The notes beneath the pieces were generated by a model, which was not told where the DNA came from, made no database searches, and worked only from the letters and a program-made list of their open reading frames with translations. Made by a program: the position numbers and the translations under genes. From Propionibacteriaceae bacterium (GTDB lineage Bacteria; Actinomycetota; Actinomycetes; Propionibacteriales; Propionibacteriaceae), in the NCBI GenBank assembly GCA_030537675.1, contig JAUNVL010000003.1, positions 1-64,000 of the forward strand: a stretch of 64,000 nucleotides of DNA, written 5' to 3'. How positions within the stretch are numbered: position 1 is the stretch's first letter; each line of letters begins with the position of its first letter. Below, piece by piece: positions 12,076 through 21,822 of this stretch.

Positions 12076-12267
12076 TGCAGCCCCTCCCCGGGTGCGGTCA
12101 ATCCCGACCAGGAATTGACCTCTGGCGCCAACGCCAGTATCAGAGCAGACTATTAGTCGGTGCTCGGGATAACCAGAGCTGGAGACCAGCAATTTCAACT
12201 TCAGACCCGTCGCCACATCAGCGGTGGTTCGAGCATCAGCCACCGCTCAATCAGAAGGAGATGCATG

Positions 12268-12777
12268 ATGGACCCATTCCTCGGTGAACTGCGGTTGTTC
12301 GGATTCAATTTCGCCCCGCTGGGCTGGGCACAGTGCCAGGGCCAGTTGTTGGCCATTCCTTCCAACTCCGCACTGTTCGCACTCCTGGGCACGCAGTACG
12401 GAGGTGATGGCCGGACCACGTTCGCCCTGCCTGACCTACGTGGCCGCGTGGCGCTCGGAGCCGGGCAAGGCGCTGGCTTGTCGCCGTACCCGCAGGGCCA
12501 GATGGGCGGTCAGGAGCAGGTCACCCTGCAGCCAGCCCAGTTGCCACCGCACAACCACAGCGTGGCGGCTTCTTCCAGCGCCACCGGCAAGAACCCGTCC
12601 AACGCGTTTCCCGCGGTCACGCCCGACGGTGTGTCCTACGGCACCGCCGCTGACATCTCGATGAGCCCAACGATGGTGGGTGGGGGCGGCGGCAGTCAGT
12701 CGCACGAGAACCGGCAGCCCTACATTGCGCTCAACTGGTGCATCGCACTGCAGGGGATCTTCCCTCCGAGAAATTGA
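12268..12777 (+). CDS. Phage tail-collar domain protein (microcystin-dependent protein family)
   Basis: This 169-residue protein begins MDPFLGELRLFGFNFAP, followed by WAQCQGQLLAI and YGGDGRTTFALPDLRGRV, the signature of the phage tail-collar domain. The middle holds a PPHNHS motif typical of this family and the C-terminus PYIALNWCIALQG. AAGGAG lies 7 nt before the ATG at 12268 (an adjacent ATG at 12265 is the alternative). No other phage gene is nearby, so it is a solitary collar-domain protein. It is divergent from the secreted Ig/P-domain gene and may share its promoter region. Function unknown; bacterial homologues often occur alone. Confidence 0.85.
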   Translation: MDPFLGELRLFGFNFAPLGWAQCQGQLLAIPSNSALFALLGTQYGGDGRTTFALPDLRGRVALGAGQGAGLSPYPQGQMGGQEQVTLQPAQLPPHNHSVAASSSATGKNPSNAFPAVTPDGVSYGTAADISMSPTMVGGGGGSQSHENRQPYIALNWCIALQGIFPPRN

Positions 12778-12876
12778 TGCATTCCCTGCGTCCCACCACG
12801 TGAAGCCGAGCGCTTTCGCACGGCGCAGTAAAGCTGGCGTGGCCGAACTCTTCCATGGAGCGACTCAGGCGCGATA

Positions 12877-12896
12877 GTGTCACCACGCCGTGACAC
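12877..12896. promoter_or_regulatory. Inverted repeat upstream of the symporter
   Basis: GTGTCAC (12877-12883) and GTGACAC (12890-12896) form a perfect 7-bp inverted repeat with a 6-nt spacer, about 47 nt upstream of the symporter ATG. Its size suits a dimeric regulator operator. No regulator gene is adjacent. Confidence 0.35.
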
Positions 12897-12943
12897 ACCT
12901 CCCTGGTATTGACGGCGTTCACCCCGCCACGCCAAGGAGAATC

Positions 12944-14356
<1,413 letters not shown>

Positions 14357-14434
14357 CGTCCGGCGACGATGGCCGCGGTGTGACGAGTTCCTGCCCCGCG
14401 CCGTCCGGCACTGCGGCCAGGAAGGGTGTGATCC

Positions 14435-15013
14435 CTAGCCGTAGGTGTCGCGTGGGCCGCGGCCGTCGCGGACCGAGCGCCGGCCCTTCTTCCAACTCGG
14501 CTGGTTGGGTGCGCGGATGTCGATGCGTTTGACCGTCTGCTCCCCCAGTTCCTTGTTGAGTCGTGCGACGAGCGCTGCTGCGGAGAACTTCATGCCCGTG
14601 GCCCACGCGGTGGAGTCACACTGGACCGTGAGGACGCCGTCGACAAAGTTCACCGGCTTGCTGTGTTCCGCGTTGTCCGCACCCACCAGGCCGGCCCAGT
14701 TGCGCAACACCGTCGACAGCGAGATGCGCTTCACCCAGCCGCGGCGGTTGCTGACCTGATTCAGGACGCTACCGAGCGACTGGGGGTCGCGGTCGTCAGG
14801 ACGGGCACCTGAGCGCTGCTCCTCAAACGCGCCGAAACGCCGTCGCTTCATCGACGACATCGGCGGTGGTTCCGGTGGCAGCAGCGGTGCGTTGCGGGCC
14901 GTCTGCCGGGCGATCTCGCTGGCCAGATCCAACCCCGTGGGATCGTGCGGTTCGACGGGGAACGAGTCAGCCTCGCCGCTCTCCGGGTCGCGGAACTCCC
15001 CGGGTTCAGTCAT
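14435..15013 (-). CDS. dciA: DciA family (DUF721) replication protein
   Basis: This 192-residue protein has the DUF721/DciA core in its C-terminal half (SLGSVLNQVSNRRGW, then NWAGLVGADNAEHSKPVNF and LTVQCDSTAWATGMKF). DciA proteins load or operate with the replicative helicase in bacteria lacking DnaC/DnaI. The N-terminal 80 residues are Pro/acidic and probably flexible. The ATG at 15013 overlaps the recF stop by 8 nt and is preceded by GGAGGAGGAG. In most actinobacteria gyrB follows directly; here a convergent symporter does. Confidence 0.85.
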   Translation of the reverse strand: MTEPGEFRDPESGEADSFPVEPHDPTGLDLASEIARQTARNAPLLPPEPPPMSSMKRRRFGAFEEQRSGARPDDRDPQSLGSVLNQVSNRRGWVKRISLSTVLRNWAGLVGADNAEHSKPVNFVDGVLTVQCDSTAWATGMKFSAAALVARLNKELGEQTVKRIDIRAPNQPSWKKGRRSVRDGRGPRDTYG

Positions 15014-16166
15014 TGGGTTTCTCCTCCTCCCACACGGCCCCGGCGTCCACCCTGAAACGTCGCTCAGTGGGAAAACTGGGCACGTCGGAGCCGACGGCAG
15101 CCGTGATGAGGACCTGTTCGGCATCGGCGATCGCGCCGGCAAGCCTGTCGCGACGGGAGGTGTCCAGCTCCGCGAAGACGTCATCCAGCACGAGGACGGG
15201 CTCTGTGCCGTCGTCCCGGACGAGCGCAAAACCGCCCAGACGCAGCGAGAGCGCAAGCGACCAGCACTCCCCGTGCGACGCGTACCCCTTCGCCGGCAAC
15301 TCGCCCACGAACAGCTCGATGTCATCCCGTTGCGGACCCACGAGCGTGACCCCCCGGGTCACCTCGTCGGAGAGCCTCTCCTCCATGGCGGACAGCAGAC
15401 GTTCCTGGAGGGCGACGCGCACGTCGTCACTGTCGGCGACGCCGTCGAGGTCAAGGCTGGTCTTGTAGATGGCCTGCACCTGGTTGTTGACCGGCGCGAT
15501 GGTCTCGTATGCGTGCTGGACGTGGGGCAGCACGTCGGCGAGTGTGTCGAGGCGAGCGTGCAGCAACTCGGCGCCCACCGTGGCGAGTTGCTCGTTCCAG
15601 GCTGCCAGCGTGGTCTCGGCGTCCCCGCCACTGGATCGCATGGAGCGCCCCGCCATCGACTTCAGCAGGGCGTTGCGCTGCTTCAGCACCTTGTCCAGGT
15701 CCTGCCGAATCCCGGCCATGCGCGGCCAGCGGGTGACGACGAGGGAGTCGAGCCAGCCCCGGCGGTCGGACGGATCGCCGCGGACGATCGCCAGGTCGAC
15801 GGGCGAGAACACCACGGTCCGCAGCGCACCGACGATGTCTCGAGGACGTGCCACGGGTGCCCGGTTGAGCCGGGCGACGTTGGAGCGACCGTGCGCCACC
15901 TCCATTTCGACAGAGATGATGCGCGGATCGTCGTGGGCAGCCTGCACCTTGGCGCGGAGAATGGCGGAGTCGCAGCCGGCGCGGATGAGGGGTGCGGTGG
16001 AGGCGACGCGATGGGAGGCCATGGTGGAGAGGTACTCCACCGCCTCGACGAGGTTGGTCTTGCCCTGCCCGTTGGAGCCGACGAACACGTTGACCCCGGC
16101 CGCCAGCTGCAGGCTTGCGGTGGGGTAATTGCGGAAGTCCGTCAGGGACAGCTCGGTCACGAACAT
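15006..16166 (-). CDS. recF: DNA replication and repair protein RecF
   Basis: This is a 386-residue SMC-like ATPase that helps load RecA at gaps. It starts MFVTELSLTDFRNYPTASLQL with Walker A GSNGQGKTNLVEAVEYLS (about 33-50). The C-terminal signature LGGFALVRDDGTEPVLVLDDVFAELD holds Walker B. ATG 16166 is chosen because it matches the family start and GAGG lies 6 nt upstream. It is translationally coupled to dciA downstream. Normally adjacent to dnaN, here it is 4.4 kb away, with a helicase gene and a DUF1707 gene between. The 346 bp to the divergent DUF1707 gene hold no recognisable gene and should carry both promoters. Confidence 0.95.
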   Translation of the reverse strand: MFVTELSLTDFRNYPTASLQLAAGVNVFVGSNGQGKTNLVEAVEYLSTMASHRVASTAPLIRAGCDSAILRAKVQAAHDDPRIISVEMEVAHGRSNVARLNRAPVARPRDIVGALRTVVFSPVDLAIVRGDPSDRRGWLDSLVVTRWPRMAGIRQDLDKVLKQRNALLKSMAGRSMRSSGGDAETTLAAWNEQLATVGAELLHARLDTLADVLPHVQHAYETIAPVNNQVQAIYKTSLDLDGVADSDDVRVALQERLLSAMEERLSDEVTRGVTLVGPQRDDIELFVGELPAKGYASHGECWSLALSLRLGGFALVRDDGTEPVLVLDDVFAELDTSRRDRLAGAIADAEQVLITAAVGSDVPSFPTERRFRVDAGAVWEEEKPND

Positions 16167-16512
16167 GGTGCCTCGATGATAGGCCGTTGCCACTGCCGGC
16201 CTGAATCCACCGACACCCTCCACGACACGCTGCGGACAGATCCGGCTCGTCGGACCTGAGCCGGGATGTCCTGCTGGGACAATTCCAGAACGTCCACGGC
16301 GCACCATGCGGGATTTTCCGGGTGGCCGGGAGGACGGCAATCGCTATCTGGTGCTGGGACTCGGTTCGGGCAGGCCCCCAACCCGGCAGACGTGATCGAC
16401 AACGTGGCATCAACCCCGGCGCATCCGACGAATGACCGCAGCATCCAGTGGGTGCTGTACTTTGGCACACACTGGTCACCGCGTGAGCAACGCACACCTG
16501 ACGAGGAGAGCT

Positions 16513-16983
16513 GTGACAGACCGCGACATACGAGTGGGCGACGTCGAACGCGACGAGACGACTGCCCGGCTGGCCGAACATTTCGCGGCCGGACGTCTCA
16601 GCCGAGAAGAATTCGACGAACGGACATCCGCGGCGCTGGCTGCTCGGACCCGCGGCGAGCTCGACCACGTCATGACGGACCTCCCATCCGTACCCGCCAC
16701 GACGGAACCTTCGACGACAGCGGCCCCAGTCCATAGCAACGGCGCCCCCCAACGAGCGGCGTTCGCCCACTGGCGCCGGACAACGTTGTCCACCTGGGTC
16801 ATCTTTGCGGTGTTCTTCGTGATCCTGTGGGCCACCACGGGGGCGGGATCTTTCTGGCCGATATGGCCGATCCTAGGATGGGGCCTGGGAGTCGCCATCA
16901 GCGGAGTCAAGGCGTACGGCGAGGTCGAGTCCTCCCCGTCTGAGCAACACCCGCAACTCCCGGGTCCGCCCTCAACCTCCTGA
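16513..16983 (+). CDS. DUF1707 and 2TM-domain membrane protein
   Basis: This 156-residue protein has an N-terminal DUF1707 domain (about 3-58: DIRVGDVERDETTARLAEHF, GRLSREEFDERTSAA), an actinobacterial domain of unknown function. A Thr/Ser/Ala/Pro-rich linker follows, then a 2TM module (about 88-140) with two hydrophobic helices separated by FWPIWPILGWG. GTG at 16513 follows GGAGAG by 2 nt. It lies on the plus strand between recF and the SNF2 helicase, so it interrupts an otherwise minus-strand replication cluster. Role unknown; probably envelope-associated. Confidence 0.75.
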   Translation: MTDRDIRVGDVERDETTARLAEHFAAGRLSREEFDERTSAALAARTRGELDHVMTDLPSVPATTEPSTTAAPVHSNGAPQRAAFAHWRRTTLSTWVIFAVFFVILWATTGAGSFWPIWPILGWGLGVAISGVKAYGEVESSPSEQHPQLPGPPSTS

Positions 16984-17273
16984 CCGGATCCCTCGCCGTA
17001 CAGGGCCATCGCGGGTCGCAATGCCGTGAGACCGTGACACAGCCGGGATCCTCCCACCGCCCATCCATCCGCCCGGCGGCAGCAGCTTCCGCGGATCGGT
17101 CATCGTGTGGGTGCTTCTCTGGGCTCACATCACTGCTGTGTCGTTGACATCACGGCACCTTCCCGCCGGCGCCGCTGCCTACGAATCTGCCCGTGAACGC
17201 CAGCCTGCGGTGAACGGATCAGTCACTGTGACACCACAGCGGCGCGTTGGCCTGCGAGCTCTTGCCTGAGCCG

Positions 17274-20200
17274 TCAGACGGCGGTGGGTTCGTCGACCTC
17301 CAGGAGGCCGCGGATGTCGCTGGCCGACAGGGGTGCCGCGACGTCTGAAGCCTTGCCCACCACGGCGTCGAAGAGGTTCCGCTTGCTCTCCTGCAGCGCC
17401 ACCACCTTCTCCTCGATGGTGTCGGCGCTGACCAGCCGGTACACGTTGACGGGCTTGTCCTGGCCGATGCGGTGCGTGCGGTCGATGGCCTGGGTCTCGG
17501 CAGCCGGGTTCCACCACGGGTCGAGAATGAAGACGTAGTCCGCCTCCGTCAGGGTGAGCCCGAACCCACCGGCCTTGAGGCTGATGAGGAACACGGGCGC
17601 GTCCCCTTCCCGGAACGACTGGATGCGCTCGGCACGATTGCGGGTGCGGCCATCGAGATACTCGAACGCGATGCCCTCCTCCGTGAGCCGCTGCTTGACC
17701 AGCGCAAGGAACCCGGTGAACTGGCTGAACACCAGCGCCCGGTGCCCGGAGGATGTGGCCTCCTCCATGAGTTCCAGCAGTGCGTCGATCTTTGCGGAGA
17801 TGGCCGGATAGGTGGGGTCGACGAGCGACGGGGCAAGGCTGAGCTGCCGCAGCAACGTCAGCGAACGCAGGATGGTGATGCGGTTGCGGTTGACGTCCCC
17901 CACCAGGCCGAGCACTTTCTGCCGTTCCCGCGTCAGGTGCCGGTCGTAGAGCTTGCGGTGGGCCGACGACAAGGGCACCGGAACCACCTGTTCCTGCTTG
18001 TCGGGCAGTTCCGTGGCCACTGTCGCCTTGGTGCGGCGCAGCATGAGCGGACGGGTCCGGCGGTGGAGCCTGGCCAGCGCTTCTGCGTCGCCGCCCTCGA
18101 TGGGCTTGCGGTAGACCTCGGTGAACCGCTTGGGGTCGGGGAATAGACCCGGCGCGGTGATCGACAGCAGCGACCAGAGATCCATGAGGTTGTTCTCGAG
18201 CGGTGTGCCCGTGAGCGCGATCTTGACGCGCGCCCGCAGCCGCCGGACCGCCTGGTACGCCTTGGAGGAGGAATTCTTCACGAACTGCGCTTCGTCCAGT
18301 AGTACTGCGGACCAAGTGAGGCCCAGGTATGCCTCGGCCTCCAGCCGCAGCAGCGTGTAGGAGGTGAGGACAATGTGGGCACCGTCGATGGTGTCGGCCA
18401 GGGACACGCCGCGCCGTTTGTCGGTGCCTGCGATCGTCGTCACCCGGAGCGACGGCGCGAACCGGGCGGCTTCGGCCTCCCACGTGCCGATTACGGATGT
18501 GGGAGCAACGACGAGGATGGGCCTGTCCAGCTCACCGGCCTCCAGCGCTGCCTGCGCCATCGCGAGCGCCTGCACGGTCTTGCCCAGCCCCATCTCGTCG
18601 GCGAGGATCCCGCCGAGGCGCGTCTTCCACAGGAAGGTGAGCCACGCGAACCCTTCCCGTTGGTACGGCCGCAGCGTGGCCTGCAGGCCGGCCGGAGGTT
18701 CGACGTCCGCAAGTTCAGTGAGGTCCAGCAGCGCACCGACGGCCGACTGCCATGCCGAGGACTGCTCCGCGATGACACCGAGCTCCACCAGTTCCTGCCA
18801 CAGGCCGGCGTGCTCGGGGCGGAGCTGGAAGGTGTCGCCGTCGTTGTCGACGAGGACCCGTGCCTCCTCGATCAGGGACCTCAGCTGCTCCAGTTCCGGC
18901 GCGTCCAGCATGAACCACGTGCCCGACTCGAGGATCAGGTGATCCTGCCCGGCAGCCAACGCCTGGAACAGGGGGGCGAACGGCACCTTCTCCCCGGCGA
19001 CGGTGACGTCGACGGCGAGGTCGAACCAGTCCCCCTTCTCGGAGTCGTCGAGCGTGAGCGAGATCGTGGGGCCGTCATCCGCGTGATGGAAGGTGGGCGC
19101 CTCGTTGCCGACCTCGACGACGACGTCGTCACGCTTCTCCAGGCCCGGGAGGACATCGTCAACGAACTCGATGAGGGCAAGCCCACTGAATGATGTTTCC
19201 ACCAGCACCGGCCGATCATTTCGGTCAGTCTCCCGCCACGGCCCCTCCGGAACACTTGCGGCAAGGGCCCCCTCCGCACCCTGGTCACGCACGGGTGCCT
19301 CGGAGCGCGTCGGGTGGAGGGAGAGATCGTGTGGTCGGTTCTCCAGGAGATAGCGGAAACCCCACGTGACAAGGGCCGAGTGCCCGTCGAACGTGACGTT
19401 GCAGCGCAGGAGGGGCGGTTCTGGTTCAGGAAGGACCACGTCGGGCGCGACCTCGATGGCGAAGCGCTCCCGCAGTCTCGGCAGGTATCCGGTGGCGAAG
19501 ATGCCGACGTCATGGGCAGGAATCTGCATGCCACCGGTGGTGAACAGGTTGTGCTCGGACTCCGACAGCGGACGGCCCAGCGGTGCCAGCATGAACCGGT
19601 CACTCGTCCGCACCGCGATTCCGTGGGCTGGGGTGCCCAGAAGGTCCTTCCAGTTGAACCTGTACTCCTGCTCATCGATCCGGACCACCGGGGTCAGTTC
19701 GAGGTCGCCGTCACTCGTCACGATGGTGAAGGCCGGCTCCGCCAGAGACTCCAGCAACTCAGGATCAGGCAGCCGTGAACGGTGGGGACCCTCTCCACCG
19801 AGAAGCACGACCCCGGCGTCGACTGCCTGGCGCAGCACGTCCCACATGGCTGGCTGCAGCGTCCGCAGGGACAGGCGCGTGGGGGTGCCGTAGTAGTGGT
19901 CAGCGCGATGGGTGTCGCGCAGGGCATTGACGAGTTCCAGTTGCGTGCGATCAATGCCGTCGCGGGTGAACTTCAGATCACTCCAGCTGGCTCCGGTCTT
20001 GATCCATCGGTCCTTGCCCCAACGAAGTGGCAGGAGGAACGGTCCTGTTCCGTCATCGTCCACCTGGAGCGCCAGCCTGATGCCATCCGGTTTGGTGGGA
20101 CTCACGTGCACGACGGAGTCCAGTGCACGACGCCACGCCGGGACGCTGCGGCTGCTCTGGGTGTTGCGGACGTGGAGCAGCAGTGCCGCGGCGTGCTTGC

Positions 20201-20450
20201 ACGCGTAGCCAACGGGGCACGCGCAACGCGACGTCAGGGAATGGGCGTCGGACTCCCGCACCACCGAGACACGGTACGAGCGGTAGCCGGACCCGCGGAC
20301 CTGTGCAGAGATGAGCTTTTCGGCGGACAGGATGCTGCCGACCCTGTCCTGGGCCGCGTAGTCACGCCCTCGCTCATATGTCTGCGTCCCGAAGAACCGT
20401 ACGAGGTCGGCCTCAGTGGGTTCAAGCACCCATGCTGGAAAGTTTTTCAT
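17274..20450 (-). CDS. SWIM zinc-finger SNF2-family helicase
   Basis: This 1058-residue protein has an N-terminal SWIM zinc finger (CACPVGYACKH, about 76-86). A long middle region follows, typical of bacterial SNF2 proteins, then the SNF2 ATPase with LADEMGLGKTV (Walker A), LLDEAQFVKN (motif II as DEAQ) and ALTGTPLENNLMDLWSLL. The helicase C-domain carries FSQFTGFLALV and IDRTHRIGQDKPVNVYRLV. It should be an ATP-dependent DNA or nucleoprotein translocase, of HepA/RapA type. The ATG at 20450 gives the family start MKNFPAWVLEP, but the ribosome binding site is weak. It lies between dnaN and recF, 104 nt downstream of the dnaN stop. The 290-bp gap to the convergent DUF1707 gene shows no gene. 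Confidence 0.9.
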   Translation of the reverse strand: MKNFPAWVLEPTEADLVRFFGTQTYERGRDYAAQDRVGSILSAEKLISAQVRGSGYRSYRVSVVRESDAHSLTSRCACPVGYACKHAAALLLHVRNTQSSRSVPAWRRALDSVVHVSPTKPDGIRLALQVDDDGTGPFLLPLRWGKDRWIKTGASWSDLKFTRDGIDRTQLELVNALRDTHRADHYYGTPTRLSLRTLQPAMWDVLRQAVDAGVVLLGGEGPHRSRLPDPELLESLAEPAFTIVTSDGDLELTPVVRIDEQEYRFNWKDLLGTPAHGIAVRTSDRFMLAPLGRPLSESEHNLFTTGGMQIPAHDVGIFATGYLPRLRERFAIEVAPDVVLPEPEPPLLRCNVTFDGHSALVTWGFRYLLENRPHDLSLHPTRSEAPVRDQGAEGALAASVPEGPWRETDRNDRPVLVETSFSGLALIEFVDDVLPGLEKRDDVVVEVGNEAPTFHHADDGPTISLTLDDSEKGDWFDLAVDVTVAGEKVPFAPLFQALAAGQDHLILESGTWFMLDAPELEQLRSLIEEARVLVDNDGDTFQLRPEHAGLWQELVELGVIAEQSSAWQSAVGALLDLTELADVEPPAGLQATLRPYQREGFAWLTFLWKTRLGGILADEMGLGKTVQALAMAQAALEAGELDRPILVVAPTSVIGTWEAEAARFAPSLRVTTIAGTDKRRGVSLADTIDGAHIVLTSYTLLRLEAEAYLGLTWSAVLLDEAQFVKNSSSKAYQAVRRLRARVKIALTGTPLENNLMDLWSLLSITAPGLFPDPKRFTEVYRKPIEGGDAEALARLHRRTRPLMLRRTKATVATELPDKQEQVVPVPLSSAHRKLYDRHLTRERQKVLGLVGDVNRNRITILRSLTLLRQLSLAPSLVDPTYPAISAKIDALLELMEEATSSGHRALVFSQFTGFLALVKQRLTEEGIAFEYLDGRTRNRAERIQSFREGDAPVFLISLKAGGFGLTLTEADYVFILDPWWNPAAETQAIDRTHRIGQDKPVNVYRLVSADTIEEKVVALQESKRNLFDAVVGKASDVAAPLSASDIRGLLEVDEPTAV

Positions 20451-20554
20451 CAAGATTTCAATGATAGTGCAGTGGTGGGACTTGACCCCAAAACCACGGT
20501 GGGGGTGCCTCTCCAGCGGTGGGCGATCGGCCTCTTGACAGCCTCGACGCAACC

Positions 20555-21715
20555 TCAGCTGGGCAGGCGCATCAGCATGATGACGTGGCGGTAATCCAGC
20601 AACTGGTCGCCGTCCATGCTGGCCAGACCCGTGATGAGACATGGCTTGCCCGGTGCGGTGAAAGCGAAATGCGCGTAGGGCGCGTCCAGCGAGTTCAGGG
20701 CGTCCAGGAGGTAGTGCGGGTTGAAGCCCGCAGCGGTGATCGACTGCTCGTCGGTGGTCACCTCCACCTCTGCCGCGATGGCCTCGGAGGCCTGCGCCTG
20801 GTCTCCCGTGGCGGCCTCCAGTGCGATGTGGTCATCGTTGATGATCATCCGAAGCGGGGTGTTGCGCTCAGCGACGAGCGAGACGCGCTTCACTGCGGAC
20901 AGGAGATCGCTGGTGGAGACGCGAACCGCGACGGTGGCGTCGACGTCCATGAGGTGACGCACCTTGGGGAACGCCTGGTTCAGCAGCCGGGTCGTGGCCT
21001 CCCGCGTTCCCTTGACGCCCTCGCCGATGAAGCCCGCGACGCCTTCGCCCTCGGACTGCGTGGTGGACAGCGAAACGGTCACCTTGTCACCCGAAGTGAG
21101 GGACTTGGCCGTGTCGGCCAACACCTTGCCGGGGACCAGGACAGCGCCCTCGACAGAAGGTGAGGAGGGCTTCCAGTTGATCTCCTTGAGGGCCATCCGG
21201 TACCGGTCGGTGGCGAGCAAGGACAGTTGGTCGCCGTTGATCTCGACGCGGACGCCGGTGAAGACGTTGAGCAACTCGTCCCGCCCCGCCGCGACGACCA
21301 CCTGCGAGACGGCCTTCTCGAACACGTCGGCGGCAACCTCACCGGTCTGCGTCGGCATTTCAGGCAGGCTCGGGTAGTCCTCCACCGGCAATGTCTGCAG
21401 GGTGAAGCGCGCCGACCCGCAGGTCAGCTCGACCTTGGAGTGGTCAGCGTTGAGCTCGACGGGCTTGTTCGGCAGCGACCGCGCGATGTCTGCGAGGAGA
21501 CGACCCGACACCAGCACTGTGCCTTCGTCGCTCACCTCGGCGGGCATGCAGACCTTCGCCGACGTGGTGGAGTCGAAGCTGGAGAGCGTGACCGCATTCC
21601 CCTCGGCCTCGATCAGGAGACCCGCGAGGATGGGTGCAGTCGGACGGTTCGGCAGGCTGCGAGCCACCCAGGCCACGGCGTCGGCCAGCGCATCACGCTC
21701 CACTCGGATCTTCAC
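20555..21715 (-). CDS. dnaN: DNA polymerase III subunit beta (sliding clamp)
   Basis: This 386-residue protein matches the beta clamp throughout: MKIRVERDALADAVAWVARSLP, PILAGLLIEAE at the start, LPVEDYPSLPEMP in the middle, and a C-terminal YRHVIMLMRLPS resembling the usual clamp end. The clamp tethers polymerase III to DNA. The expected position is directly after dnaA, but here an ABC transporter pair and the origin-like region separate them by 4.2 kb. The next gene is the SNF2 helicase rather than recF. Confidence 0.97.
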   Translation of the reverse strand: MKIRVERDALADAVAWVARSLPNRPTAPILAGLLIEAEGNAVTLSSFDSTTSAKVCMPAEVSDEGTVLVSGRLLADIARSLPNKPVELNADHSKVELTCGSARFTLQTLPVEDYPSLPEMPTQTGEVAADVFEKAVSQVVVAAGRDELLNVFTGVRVEINGDQLSLLATDRYRMALKEINWKPSSPSVEGAVLVPGKVLADTAKSLTSGDKVTVSLSTTQSEGEGVAGFIGEGVKGTREATTRLLNQAFPKVRHLMDVDATVAVRVSTSDLLSAVKRVSLVAERNTPLRMIINDDHIALEAATGDQAQASEAIAAEVEVTTDEQSITAAGFNPHYLLDALNSLDAPYAHFAFTAPGKPCLITGLASMDGDQLLDYRHVIMLMRLPS

Positions 21716-21822
21716 GTCTTCGGCTCCTCTGGTTCAATGCTTGATCGTGGCGCCACACATACGGCGTGCGGCGGTTCGCGGGACAGCATACCGGCTGGCA
21801 TGGCCCGCTCGGGGCAGCGGGA

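Noticed and set aside
16167..16512. Minus-strand open frame of about 112 codons between recF and DUF1707
   Set aside because: Overlaps the recF start and the DUF1707 promoter region, with no conserved features.
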